A stretch of 64,000 nucleotides of DNA from Flammeovirgaceae bacterium UBA1842 (GTDB taxonomy: Bacteria; Bacteroidota; Bacteroidia; Cytophagales; Cyclobacteriaceae). Where the stretch lies: NCBI GenBank assembly GCA_002338655.1, contig DDIU01000032.1, positions 1-64,000 on the forward strand, read 5' to 3'. Below the pieces are notes generated by a model. The model was not told where the DNA came from. It searched no databases and was given only the letters and a program-made list of their open reading frames with translations. Below, piece by piece: positions 34,924 to 43,353 of this stretch (the first letter of the stretch is position 1; the number at the start of each line of letters is the position of its first letter). The position numbers and the translations under genes are program-made.

Positions 34924-35027
34924 CCCCCTAGCCCCCGCCAGCGGGGGAAATGTGCCCCAGGACGTAGTGCGAAAAGTGTTATAAATTAGTACACCAAAAT
35001 TAATTAGTTAGGTTAGGGGGGGTAGTG
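34924..35027. repeat. C/G-rich intergenic repeat
   Basis: It contains the perfect hairpin CCCCCGC-CA-GCGGGGG (34932-34947), preceded by ACCCCCTAG and ending near GGTTAGGGGGGG around 35010. The CCAGCGGGGGAAA stretch resembles that in the hisC-hisB gap (5600-5616). No gene is present. This type of repeat is common between genes in Cytophagales. Confidence 0.5.
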
Positions 35028-35086
35028 AGTTAAGTAAAATATCTTCATTTATCATGAATTATCGCGCTAAATGATTATTTTAAATT

Positions 35087-35509
35087 ATGGAAGCTGTAAA
35101 AGAATATACTAACGGAGAGGTAACAATCGTATGGAAGCCCGGATCTTGCATCCATTCCGAAAAATGTTGGCGCGGACTGTCATCCGTTTTTAAACCTAAG
35201 GATAAACCTTGGATCGATGCTACTGGGGCAGAGTCAGAGGCAATTATCAAACAGGTAAGCCAGTGTCCATCTGGAGCTTTGACTACTTATAGAAATTCAG
35301 CAGGACCTAAATCAATTAGCGATATGGGTAAAGTTAAAATTCAGGTAATAGAAAATGGCCCACTTAGAATCATGGGAGAACTGGAGATTACACACAAGGA
35401 CGGTTCAACTGAAAGAAAAGAAAGTGTAGCAACCTTCTGCAGGTGTGGGCACTCAACCAATAAACCTTTTTGTGATGGATCACACAAAAGGCAAGGATTT
35501 GAAGGTTGA
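35087..35509 (+). CDS. Divergent 4Fe-4S (Fer4_19) plus CDGSH iron-sulfur protein
   Basis: The 140-residue protein joins two iron-sulfur modules. The N-terminal part (about 10-70) resembles a divergent single-cluster ferredoxin domain, with C21, C27 and C60 in CIHSEKCWRGL and VSQCPSGAL. The C-terminal CDGSH motif carries the 2Fe-2S ligands C118, C120, C129 and H133 in ATFCRCGHSTNKPFCDGSHK. Proteins of this kind may act in electron transfer or cluster handling; no partner is encoded nearby. It converges with the small gene at 35512, leaving two bases between them. Confidence 0.85.
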   Translation: MEAVKEYTNGEVTIVWKPGSCIHSEKCWRGLSSVFKPKDKPWIDATGAESEAIIKQVSQCPSGALTTYRNSAGPKSISDMGKVKIQVIENGPLRIMGELEITHKDGSTERKESVATFCRCGHSTNKPFCDGSHKRQGFEG

Positions 35510-35511
35510 TT

Positions 35512-35793
35512 TTAATGAGTGACTTTGGCTGATAATTGAGCGATCAAATTTAAAAATGATGGCATCCCCTGATAAGTTATATAGGCTTTTAGTTGCCTAA
35601 TGTCCAGGTCTGACATAATGAAATGATTCATAAAAAAATCAACTAGTAAATGATCATCAGGGAGCTCTTCTTCATGTTCAAGGATATAACTCAATTTAGC
35701 TTCAAATCCAACAAAAGAATAGCCAGTAGTAACTGTAAAAGTATTGCTGTGAGGCATGATTATTTCAACATTCTGATTTAAGCCGTAATCCAT
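35512..35793 (-). CDS. Small hypothetical protein
   Basis: I do not recognise this 93-residue protein. It is mostly soluble, with an aromatic-rich N-terminal half (PHSNTFTVTTGYSFVGFEAK), an acidic centre (EHEEELPDDHLLVDFF) and a helical C-terminal half (SDLDIRQLKAYITYQGMP). No signal peptide or membrane helix is evident. It starts with ATG, and an unusual pair of 20-bp direct repeats lies 62-103 bases upstream, suggesting that its transcription is controlled. Confidence 0.55.
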   Translation of the reverse strand: MDYGLNQNVEIIMPHSNTFTVTTGYSFVGFEAKLSYILEHEEELPDDHLLVDFFMNHFIMSDLDIRQLKAYITYQGMPSFLNLIAQLSAKVTH

Positions 35794-35854
35794 AGGTCAA
35801 TTGTAGTCAAAAGAACCATACTGAAAAAATCAAAAAATGGCCATTGGATGGGTG

Positions 35855-35896
35855 TTTGTTGGGTGAAATGCCCTCATTTGTTAGGTGAATTCCCCT
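35855..35896 (-). promoter_or_regulatory. Tandem 20-bp repeats, candidate operator
   Basis: TTTGTTGGGTGAAATGCCCT (35855-35874) and TTTGTTAGGTGAATTCCCCT (35877-35896) match at 16 of 20 positions and are offset by 22 bp, two helical turns. Each is a weak palindrome (GGG...CCC; TTAGG...CCTAA). They lie upstream of the small gene at 35793. The regulator is unknown. Confidence 0.4.
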
Positions 35897-36024
35897 AATC
35901 AATTTGAAGTAATATAATTGTAAATTATTATCAGTCAGCCGGTTAGCCTAATGGAGGATATGAAGATCAGAAAAAGAAAAAGATATTGATAATTATTTTT
36001 ATATGGTAATCTGAAAATTGATGA

Positions 36025-36771
36025 TCACACGGAGGCGGGAATGTACTTTTTAAATAAACTATCAATTTTCATCTTGATAACACCAAAAAAGGCCTCTTTG
36101 AATATTGAGCCCGACATTTTGGATTTACCGCGGGTTCGATCCGTAAATACAATTCCAACCTCACTAATCTTAAAACCATATTTCAAGGCAGTGAACTTCA
36201 TTTCAATTTGGAAAGCATAACCGATAAACCTAATGTTATCTAAATCTATTGTTTCCAATACTTTTCTACGGAAACACACAAAACCTGCCGTGGTATCATT
36301 TACGGGCATGCCCGTGATAAACCGAACGTAGATACTTGCAAAATAAGACATTATTATCCTACCCATAGGCCAATTGACCACATTGACGCCTGATACATAC
36401 CGGGAGCCAACAGCAACATCATTACCATCTATTGCGCATGACTCGTAAAGCCGGATCAGATCTTTCGGGTTATGAGAGAAATCTGCATCCATCTCAAAAA
36501 TAAAATCATACCCCTTCTCTATGGCAAATTTGAAACCTCGAATGTAGGCTGTGCCTAGGCCTTGCTTACCCTTACGTTCAATAAGATGAATGGCACTTTC
36601 ACTTGTATTTGATTCTTGTATTTGCTTAACAATTGTGGCTGTACCATCAGGAGAACCATCATCCACGATAAGAATATCGAATGGTTTCTTAAGATTTATT
36701 ACCGCATCAACAATCAAACGAATGTTTTCACTTTCGTTGTAAGTAGGAATGATTACTAAGCTATCGTTCAC
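36025..36771 (-). CDS. Polyprenol monophosphomannose synthase-like glycosyltransferase (GT2)
   Basis: The 248-residue GT-A enzyme carries VIIPTYNESENI, ILIVDDGSPDGT, the QGLGTAYIRGFKFAIEKGYDFIFEMDADFSHNP region (DxD-type metal site) and the acceptor-side segments GSRYVSG and FRRKVLETI. This matches dolichyl/polyprenyl-phosphate mannose synthases, which move a sugar from GDP-mannose to a lipid phosphate at the membrane. It has no long membrane anchor, as in the soluble class. The exact sugar is not fixed by sequence. It is divergent from the HAD phosphatase gene. Confidence 0.88.
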   Translation of the reverse strand: MNDSLVIIPTYNESENIRLIVDAVINLKKPFDILIVDDGSPDGTATIVKQIQESNTSESAIHLIERKGKQGLGTAYIRGFKFAIEKGYDFIFEMDADFSHNPKDLIRLYESCAIDGNDVAVGSRYVSGVNVVNWPMGRIIMSYFASIYVRFITGMPVNDTTAGFVCFRRKVLETIDLDNIRFIGYAFQIEMKFTALKYGFKISEVGIVFTDRTRGKSKMSGSIFKEAFFGVIKMKIDSLFKKYIPASV

Positions 36772-36894
36772 GCTTATTGGTTAGAGTGAAATTCAAAATT
36801 AATTAATACATGTCAAAAAATTTCCGACATACACTATAATTATTCCCATTATACTATTTTTGAGCCATTAAGTTGTTACCAAATATATAATATT

Positions 36895-37404
36895 TTGAAT
36901 AAGTGCATTTTTCTTGATCGTGACGGGGTCTTAAATAAAGACAGAGTAGATTATGTATATTCTGAAAAGTACCTTGAAATTTTACCGGGTGTTAAAGAAT
37001 CGTTACTATCCCTGAAGAAAGCCGGATATCTATTGATTGTTATCACGAATCAGTCTGGCATAGCAAAAGGTATCTATACCGAGGCGGATATGCACCATGT
37101 GCATAAATTGATGCAGGAAGATTGGGAAGGTTGTATTAACGATTTCTATTTTGCACCCTGGCATCCTTCGGTTTCTGAAAGCCTTACCCGCAAACCCGAT
37201 TCTTTGATGTTTGAGAAAGCCATAGCGAAATATAAGGTTGATATCAATTCATCTTGGATGATAGGTGATAAAAACCGTGATTTGGTGCCTGCAAAAAAAT
37301 TGGGAATAAAAACAATACAGGTTGATAATCAGGATAGTGAAGTGGCAGACTACAAAGTAAGTAGCCTACCCAATGCACTTGATATCATTTTAGGTGTAGC
37401 CTAA
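36895..37404 (+). CDS. HAD-IIIA phosphatase, GmhB-like (D-glycero-D-manno-heptose bisphosphatase)
   Basis: The 169-residue enzyme has the HAD motifs IFLDRDGVLNKD (nucleophile Asp pair), VITNQSGIAKG and WMIGDKNRDLVPA. PWHPS lies in the centre, where GmhB enzymes place their zinc loop, though the full set of Cys/His ligands is not evident. GmhB-like enzymes dephosphorylate heptose 1,7-bisphosphate for lipopolysaccharide core; histidinol-phosphatase is an alternative. Translation must begin at TTG (36895), since the catalytic motif starts four codons later and no ATG is near. It overlaps the decarboxylase gene tail to tail by 15 bases. Confidence 0.78.
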   Translation: MNKCIFLDRDGVLNKDRVDYVYSEKYLEILPGVKESLLSLKKAGYLLIVITNQSGIAKGIYTEADMHHVHKLMQEDWEGCINDFYFAPWHPSVSESLTRKPDSLMFEKAIAKYKVDINSSWMIGDKNRDLVPAKKLGIKTIQVDNQDSEVADYKVSSLPNALDIILGVA

Positions 37405-38787
37405 AATCTTTAACATAGATTCACTGCTTTGCTCATCAGCAAAAAGCTGAGTCTCTATTTTACCATCTTTGGTTCTATTGATAAGCACATGTTTTGGTGC
37501 GGGTATCAAACAGTGTTGAATACCCCCGTATCCGCCCAGTGATTCCTGATAAGCTCCGGTATGGAAAAATCCAATATACAATTTTTCAGTATCGAGTGAA
37601 TCGTTCATAGGTAAAAACACCTCACTCGAATGTGATTCTGAATTGTAATAATCCATACTATCACAGGTCAGGCCTCCGATATTTACTTTGTGATACATGT
37701 TGCTCCATTTATTGATTGGCAGCATCACATATTTTTGATTTAAACCCCATGCATCTGGTATATGTGTAATGAACGAACCGTCAATCATATACCAAAGCTC
37801 CTTGTCATTCTGGAGTTTCTCGTTAAGTATTGAGTAAAGCACTGCACCACTCTCACCTACTGTAAAGCTTCCAAATTCCGTAAAGATATTTGGGACAGGA
37901 ACATTATTCTTACCACAGATCCACTTGATATTTTCTACTATTTGCTCAATAATGTACTTATAATCATAATCAAATTGCAAAGATGTTTTGATGGGGAAAC
38001 CTCCACCTATATCAATAGTGTCAAGTTCAGGGCAAACTTTTTTTAGTTCACAATATTTGAAAATAAACCTGCTAAGCTCACTCCAGTAATAAGCCGTGTC
38101 CTTAAGGCCTGTGTTTATAAAGAAATGCAACAGTTTTAAGTTGGCCTTTGAGCTTGGTTTTATCTGTTCTTTGTACAAATGGTTGACATCCCCATACCTT
38201 ATGCCCAACCTAGAAGTGTAAAATTCAAAATTTGGTTCTTCATCAGCCGCAATCCTAATCCCTACATCATAACTGCCCTTCACATTTTCCTCATAATGGT
38301 CTAATTCCGAAAGGTTATCCAGTATTGGAATACAGTTTTTGAATCCATCATTGAGTAATTCGGTAATATATTCCCTGTATAAAGGTCTCTTAAACCCATT
38401 GCATAGGATATAGGTTTTCTTATTTATTTTACCGTTCTCATAAAGCTTCTTCACTATCGGAATATCGTAAGAGGAAGAAGTTTCAATATGTATATCGTGA
38501 TTTAGCGCTTCTTCTAACACAAAGCGAAAATGCGATGACTTTGTACAGTAACAGTAAGTGTAGGTGCCAGCGTAATTATGTTTTTTGAAGGCATCATTAA
38601 ACAATTTCTTGGCGTAGTTTATATTCTCACCTATTTTCGGAAGGTAGGTCAACTTCAATGGTGTGCCATACTTTTTAATGATCTCCATGAGAGGTACATT
38701 ATTAAAATGCAACTCATTGTTTACCACTTTGAATTCTTCCTGAGGGAATTCAAATGTTTGTTCTATTAAGTCAACGTACTTTTTCAT
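37390..38787 (-). CDS. speA: Arginine decarboxylase, alanine-racemase-fold PLP enzyme
   Basis: The 465-residue protein is a fold-type III group IV decarboxylase. K83 in YTYCYCTKSSH should bind PLP. The glycine-rich phosphate segment IDIGGGFPI and the C-terminal GFFHTGAYQESLGGYGG follow. Length and motifs fit the Bacteroidota arginine decarboxylase group, short compared with the 630-residue enteric SpeA. The reaction yields agmatine, the entry to polyamines. It is transcribed away from the arginase operon, sharing a 111-bp intergenic region, so the two arginine-using branches may be controlled together. Specificity for arginine over related amino acids is inferred. Confidence 0.8.
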   Translation of the reverse strand: MKKYVDLIEQTFEFPQEEFKVVNNELHFNNVPLMEIIKKYGTPLKLTYLPKIGENINYAKKLFNDAFKKHNYAGTYTYCYCTKSSHFRFVLEEALNHDIHIETSSSYDIPIVKKLYENGKINKKTYILCNGFKRPLYREYITELLNDGFKNCIPILDNLSELDHYEENVKGSYDVGIRIAADEEPNFEFYTSRLGIRYGDVNHLYKEQIKPSSKANLKLLHFFINTGLKDTAYYWSELSRFIFKYCELKKVCPELDTIDIGGGFPIKTSLQFDYDYKYIIEQIVENIKWICGKNNVPVPNIFTEFGSFTVGESGAVLYSILNEKLQNDKELWYMIDGSFITHIPDAWGLNQKYVMLPINKWSNMYHKVNIGGLTCDSMDYYNSESHSSEVFLPMNDSLDTEKLYIGFFHTGAYQESLGGYGGIQHCLIPAPKHVLINRTKDGKIETQLFADEQSSESMLKILGYT

Positions 38788-38898
38788 TCACATATATGTG
38801 TTTTGTGTTTTAAGTTTACGATGCAATATTGGTATAAATTAGCAATCTTTGCAAAGTAATTCCAGTACTTACGGGATTATATAAAGGTTAATTAAAAA

Positions 38899-39861
38899 AT
38901 GGAAATTTCAATGTCAGAGTCCAAGATCAAGATTGTTCAGGTTAAATCGGAAATTGCGGCAGGAACCCGAGGGGCAAGTATGGGTATTGACGCATTGAAA
39001 ATAGCGAGCCTAGATCTGGAATCAGATTATTTTACGCGATTTGATTCAGAAGAAGTTGAAACAGTGAATGACATATTGTTTGATGGTTTTGAGCACCAAA
39101 ATGCCAAGTTTATTGATGGGGTATACACCATGGAATCGCGTGTTTGCGATATGATTGACCAAACACTTAGTGAAGGTTATTTTCCATTGGTTTTAGCAGG
39201 TGATCACTCAACCGCGGCCGGCACCATAATGGGAATAAAAAAGCACTATAAAGACAAAAGGTTAGGTGTTATTTGGATTGATGCACATGCTGATTTGCAT
39301 ACACCATATACCACGCCTTCCGGCAATATGCATGGGATGCCCTTGGCAATGGCTGGTGCAATTGATAACAAAGAGTGCGCAATCAACACCCCGCAAAACG
39401 AGACTATTGAATTTTGGGAAAAAATCAAAAATATAGGTCACAAAGGAGCCAAAATCGATCTTTCTGACTTGGTGTTTATATCTGCCAGAGACCTTGAGCA
39501 ACCAGAGAAATTTTTACTTGAAAAGCATAAAATCCGAAATTTCACTACCGATGAGGTAAGGAATCTCGGCACGAGGGAGGTGGCCAATCAAACACTTGCG
39601 CTACTTGATCACTGTGACCTCATTTATATTTCTTTTGATGTAGATAGTATGGATTCCCGAATTTCTGTTGGTACTGGTACGCCCGTTGCCCATGGACTGA
39701 CAGCGCAAGAAGCCAAAGAACTTAACATGGCTTTGGTTGAAAGTCCAAAAGTGGTAGCCTGGGAGATGGTGGAGGTAAACCCCACCTTGGACACAGAAAA
39801 TAGAATGGCTGAAACTGCTTTCGAAATATTGGAAGCCACCACCAACAACCTTCTAAAATAA
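38899..39861 (+). CDS. Arginase family enzyme
   Basis: The 320-residue ureohydrolase has all six manganese ligands: H103 (LAGDHS), D128, H130 and D132 (WIDAHADLHTP), and D247 and D249 (ISFDVDSMD). The segment TTPSGNMHGMPLA is of the type found in arginases (TxSGNxHG) rather than agmatinases, so arginine to ornithine plus urea is the likelier reaction. Agmatinase or formiminoglutamase activity cannot be excluded. It heads a six-base-spaced operon with CtlX, and is divergent from arginine decarboxylase. Confidence 0.85.
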   Translation: MEISMSESKIKIVQVKSEIAAGTRGASMGIDALKIASLDLESDYFTRFDSEEVETVNDILFDGFEHQNAKFIDGVYTMESRVCDMIDQTLSEGYFPLVLAGDHSTAAGTIMGIKKHYKDKRLGVIWIDAHADLHTPYTTPSGNMHGMPLAMAGAIDNKECAINTPQNETIEFWEKIKNIGHKGAKIDLSDLVFISARDLEQPEKFLLEKHKIRNFTTDEVRNLGTREVANQTLALLDHCDLIYISFDVDSMDSRISVGTGTPVAHGLTAQEAKELNMALVESPKVVAWEMVEVNPTLDTENRMAETAFEILEATTNNLLK

Positions 39862-39863
39862 AA

Positions 39864-40802
39864 ATGAACCAACAAAATACCGATACCATTTTAATGGTAA
39901 GACCAATAGGTTTTCGATATAACGAACAGACTGCCACCAACAATTATTACCAAAGGGAATTAAAGAACCTTACTCCAGAACAGGTACAGCACAAAGCATT
40001 ACAAGAGTTTGACACATTTGTTGACCTACTAAGGAAAAATAATATAATAGTTGAGGTAATTGAAGATACATTAGAACCATCTACCCCTGATTCCATTTTC
40101 CCCAATAATTGGATCTCATTTCATGAGGGTGGGACTATAGGGCTGTACCCTATGTATGCACCCAATAGAAGGCTGGAGCGTAGAGAAGATGTGATATCCT
40201 CGATCTCCAAGAAATTTACAACTACAAATACAGTAGACTTTACTGCATTTGAAAATGAGGCAAAATACCTTGAGGGCACAGGAAGTATGGTGCTTGATAG
40301 AGTCAATAGGCTGGCCTACGCAGCTATTTCAGAAAGGATGAATGAGGAGGTTTTAGATGAATTTTGTAAAAAAATGAACTACCAAAAAGTAGTTTTTCAT
40401 GCTTTTCAATCCATAGGTGAGAAAAGATTGCCAATATATCACACTAACGTTTTGATGTGTGTAGCCAGTAATTTTGTAGTCATATGTTTGGAGGCGATTG
40501 ATGATACTGATGAAAGACAAATGGTTGAGTCTACCATAAAGGAATCAGCGAAAAGCCTAATTGAAATTACTGAAAGGCAGAAAGCGCAGTTCGCAGGTAA
40601 CATGTTGGAGGTAGTATCAACAAAAGGTGATAAATACATGATTATGTCATCTGCCGCTTATCACTCGCTTGAACAGGATCAAGTCAGACAAATAGAGAAA
40701 CATTGCAAAATCCTCCATAGTCCTCTCCAAACCATAGAAACACTAGGTGGGGGCAGTGCCCGATGCATGATGGCAGAGGTCTTTTTGACGAAAAAAATAT
40801 AA
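39864..40802 (+). CDS. ctlX: CtlX-type citrulline/arginine deiminase-related hydrolase
   Basis: The 312-residue protein belongs to the amidinotransferase/arginine-deiminase fold. Visible elements are PDSIFPNNWISFHEGG with the substrate-binding Asp, LEGTGSMVLDR (E137), YHTNVLMCV (H193) and the catalytic C301 in LGGGSARCMM. These match the group annotated as citrulline utilisation hydrolase, thought to release ornithine from citrulline. Its ATG comes three bases after the arginase stop, so the two are probably translated together; both would feed ornithine. Substrate choice between citrulline and another ureido compound is inference. Confidence 0.8.
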   Translation: MNQQNTDTILMVRPIGFRYNEQTATNNYYQRELKNLTPEQVQHKALQEFDTFVDLLRKNNIIVEVIEDTLEPSTPDSIFPNNWISFHEGGTIGLYPMYAPNRRLERREDVISSISKKFTTTNTVDFTAFENEAKYLEGTGSMVLDRVNRLAYAAISERMNEEVLDEFCKKMNYQKVVFHAFQSIGEKRLPIYHTNVLMCVASNFVVICLEAIDDTDERQMVESTIKESAKSLIEITERQKAQFAGNMLEVVSTKGDKYMIMSSAAYHSLEQDQVRQIEKHCKILHSPLQTIETLGGGSARCMMAEVFLTKKI

Positions 40803-40835
40803 TGTAACTTTGAACTAGCAAAAACCAGTAATAGA

Positions 40836-41810
40836 ATGGCCAATAGTCCAATATCCGAATTTATCGAAAACCATTACCTTCATTTCAATGCAGCGGCTTT
40901 AGTCGATGCAGCTAAAGGGTACAAGAAACATTTAAGTGAGAACAAGAAAATGCTTGTTTCATTGGCCGGTGCCATGAGTACTGCCGAATTAGGGAAATCT
41001 TTTGCTGAAATGATCAGGAAAGATAAAGTGCACATTATTTCCTGTACAGGAGCCAATTTGGAAGAAGATGTCATGAATTTGGTGGCGCACTCGCATTACA
41101 AGAGGGTACCACACTATCGTGACCTTACACCTCAAGACGAATGGGATCTGTTAGAAAAGGGCCTAAACAGGGTTACAGATACCTGCATTCCCGAAGAGGA
41201 AGCGTTCAGAAGGATACAAAAACACATATTTAAGGTTTGGAAAGATGCGGAGGACAATGGAGAAAGACTGTTTCCCCATGAATTTCTTTTTAGACTGTTG
41301 AACTCTGGCGTAATGGAGCAATACTATGAAATTGACCCTAAGAATAGTTGGATGTTAGAGGCTGCCAAAAAGAATCTGCCAATGGTAGTGCCCGGATGGG
41401 AAGACTCTACGTTGGGAAATATTTTTGCTTCCTACTGTATCAAAGGTGAGTTAAAAACTTCCACCATGAAGTCCGGCATAGAGTACATGACTTTTTTAGC
41501 CGATTGGTATACTAAAAATGCCGAGGACAAGGGTATTGGGTTCTTCCAAATCGGTGGAGGGATTGCTGGGGATTTCCCTATCTGTGTTGTGCCTATGTTG
41601 TACCAGGATTTGGAAATGGAAACTATTCCGTTCTGGAGCTATTTCTGTCAGATATCTGATTCTACAACGAGTTATGGATCATACTCAGGGGCAGTGCCCA
41701 ATGAAAAAATAACATGGGGTAAATTGGATATCAATACACCAAAATTTATTGTAGAATCTGATGCCACTATCGTTGCCCCATTGATCTTCGCTTACATTCT
41801 AGGCTGGTAA
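40836..41810 (+). CDS. Deoxyhypusine synthase-like (aminobutyltransferase) protein
   Basis: The 324-residue protein is a DHS homologue with the NAD-binding Rossmann core (SLAGAMSTAELGKSFAEMIR, ISCTGANLEEDV) and the C-terminal active-site segment SGAVPNEKITWGKLD. K296 corresponds to the lysine that forms the aminobutyl imine in the eukaryotic enzyme. Bacteria lack eIF5A, so the acceptor must be another amine; homospermidine synthases evolved from this family. Placement among arginase, CtlX and a nitrilase points to polyamine chemistry starting from arginine. The exact product is not predictable. It lies 33 bases after ctlX and four before the next gene. Confidence 0.82.
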   Translation: MANSPISEFIENHYLHFNAAALVDAAKGYKKHLSENKKMLVSLAGAMSTAELGKSFAEMIRKDKVHIISCTGANLEEDVMNLVAHSHYKRVPHYRDLTPQDEWDLLEKGLNRVTDTCIPEEEAFRRIQKHIFKVWKDAEDNGERLFPHEFLFRLLNSGVMEQYYEIDPKNSWMLEAAKKNLPMVVPGWEDSTLGNIFASYCIKGELKTSTMKSGIEYMTFLADWYTKNAEDKGIGFFQIGGGIAGDFPICVVPMLYQDLEMETIPFWSYFCQISDSTTSYGSYSGAVPNEKITWGKLDINTPKFIVESDATIVAPLIFAYILGW

Positions 41811-41814
41811 TAAC

Positions 41815-43353
41815 ATGGAAACCAAAGTAGTAGAAAATACTTCACACCTTCTAAATATTAGAAATATCGTAATTGAAGATTACGATACGATGATGGAAGT
41901 AATGAACCGCAGTTATCCAACTATGAATGAAATGTGGCATAAAAAGCACATTTCATCATTGATTGAGATATTTCCTGAGGGACAAATATGTGTGGAAGAC
42001 AATGGGCAGCTGGTTGCTTTTGCATTATCAATAATCATTGATTATAAAAAGATTGGTGACAGTCACACTTATGCACAGATTATTGGAAAGCAAGCTGCAT
42101 TTGATGAACACGATAGTGATGGCGATGTACTATATGGCATTGACGTGTGTGTTGACCCTAAGTATCGAGGTCTCAGGTTAGGGAGAAGGCTTTATGATGC
42201 CCGTAAGGAGCTGTGTGAAAACCTAAATTTGAAATCGATACTCGCTGGGGGTAGAATGCCGAACTATCATAAGCATAGTGACAAGCTATCACCTAAAGAA
42301 TACATTCAGAAAGTAAGGGAAAAGGAAATTTATGACCCTGTTTTGTACTTTCAAATGAGTAATGACTTTCACGTTAAGAAAGTATTAAAGAATTATCTGC
42401 CAGATGACAAAGACTCCAAACAAAATGCGGTGCTCATTGAGTGGAATAATATCTACTATCAGGAAAGTACCGACATAGGTGCTTCAAAGTCTTCAGCCAG
42501 AATTGGCGTGGTACAATGGCAACTGAGATCCGTAAGTAACCTTGAGTCATTTTTCGATAACGTTGAGTTTTTTGTAGATGCAGTAAGTGGCTATAAAGCT
42601 GATTTTGTACTCTTCCCTGAGCTATTTAATGCGCCCCTGATGGCTGAGTTTAATGACGACACTGCTGCTACGGCTATCAGGAATTTGGCTGGCTATACTG
42701 ATGAGATCAGGGATAAAATGTTGCAGTTTGCCCTAGAGTATAACATCAATATAATAGCCGGCAGTATGCCAGTATATGAAAATGATAAGTTATACAATGT
42801 GTCGTACCTTTTGAGGAGAAATGGCACTTACGAAACGCAAGCCAAGATACATGTAACACCTGCTGAAAGGGCCGACTGGGGCATGACCGGTGGTGACAAA
42901 ATCAAAGTATTTGACACCGATGCGGGTAAAATTGGTATCCTTATTTGTTATGATTCTGAATTTCCTGAATTAAGCAGGATTTTGGCAGAACAGGGGATGC
43001 AGATCTTGTTTGTGCCTTTTGCTACGGACATGCAAAATGGTTACCTGAGAGTTAGAATATGCTCACAGGCCAGAGCCATAGAAAATGAGTGCTATGTGGC
43101 CATTTCAGGAAGTGTAGGTAATTTGCCCAAAGTGGTAAACATGGACATTCAATTTGGGCAATCGGCAGTATTTTCACCTTCCGATTTCGCCTTTCCATCC
43201 AATGCCACAGTGGCAGAAGGCACCCCTAATACAGAAAATACCATTATCTGTGATGTGGATTTAAATGATTTGAAACACCTTCATTCGCAAGGTAGCGTGC
43301 GAAACTTGAAAGACCGTAGACATGATCTCTACGAGGTTAAACTAAAGAAGTAG
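41815..43353 (+). CDS. Fusion of GNAT acetyltransferase and carbon-nitrogen hydrolase (nitrilase family)
   Basis: The 512-residue protein has an N-terminal GNAT domain (about 15-200) with acetyl-CoA loop VDPKYRGLRLGRRLYDARK. A nitrilase-family amidase follows (about 227-505) with the triad E269 (FPELFNAPL), K344 (AKIHVTPAERADWG) and C378 (ILICYDSEFPEL). The hydrolase half resembles amidases acting on small amides such as N-carbamoylputrescine. Fusion suggests sequential acetylation and deacylation, or sensing of an amine by the GNAT half. It starts four bases after the DHS-like gene and abuts argS, so it belongs to the arginine operon. Confidence 0.87.
   Translation: METKVVENTSHLLNIRNIVIEDYDTMMEVMNRSYPTMNEMWHKKHISSLIEIFPEGQICVEDNGQLVAFALSIIIDYKKIGDSHTYAQIIGKQAAFDEHDSDGDVLYGIDVCVDPKYRGLRLGRRLYDARKELCENLNLKSILAGGRMPNYHKHSDKLSPKEYIQKVREKEIYDPVLYFQMSNDFHVKKVLKNYLPDDKDSKQNAVLIEWNNIYYQESTDIGASKSSARIGVVQWQLRSVSNLESFFDNVEFFVDAVSGYKADFVLFPELFNAPLMAEFNDDTAATAIRNLAGYTDEIRDKMLQFALEYNINIIAGSMPVYENDKLYNVSYLLRRNGTYETQAKIHVTPAERADWGMTGGDKIKVFDTDAGKIGILICYDSEFPELSRILAEQGMQILFVPFATDMQNGYLRVRICSQARAIENECYVAISGSVGNLPKVVNMDIQFGQSAVFSPSDFAFPSNATVAEGTPNTENTIICDVDLNDLKHLHSQGSVRNLKDRRHDLYEVKLKK

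Noticed and set aside
38899..39861. Agmatinase as the primary call for the ureohydrolase
   Set aside because: The TxSGNxHG segment and overall motif set fit arginase better, though agmatinase is not excluded.
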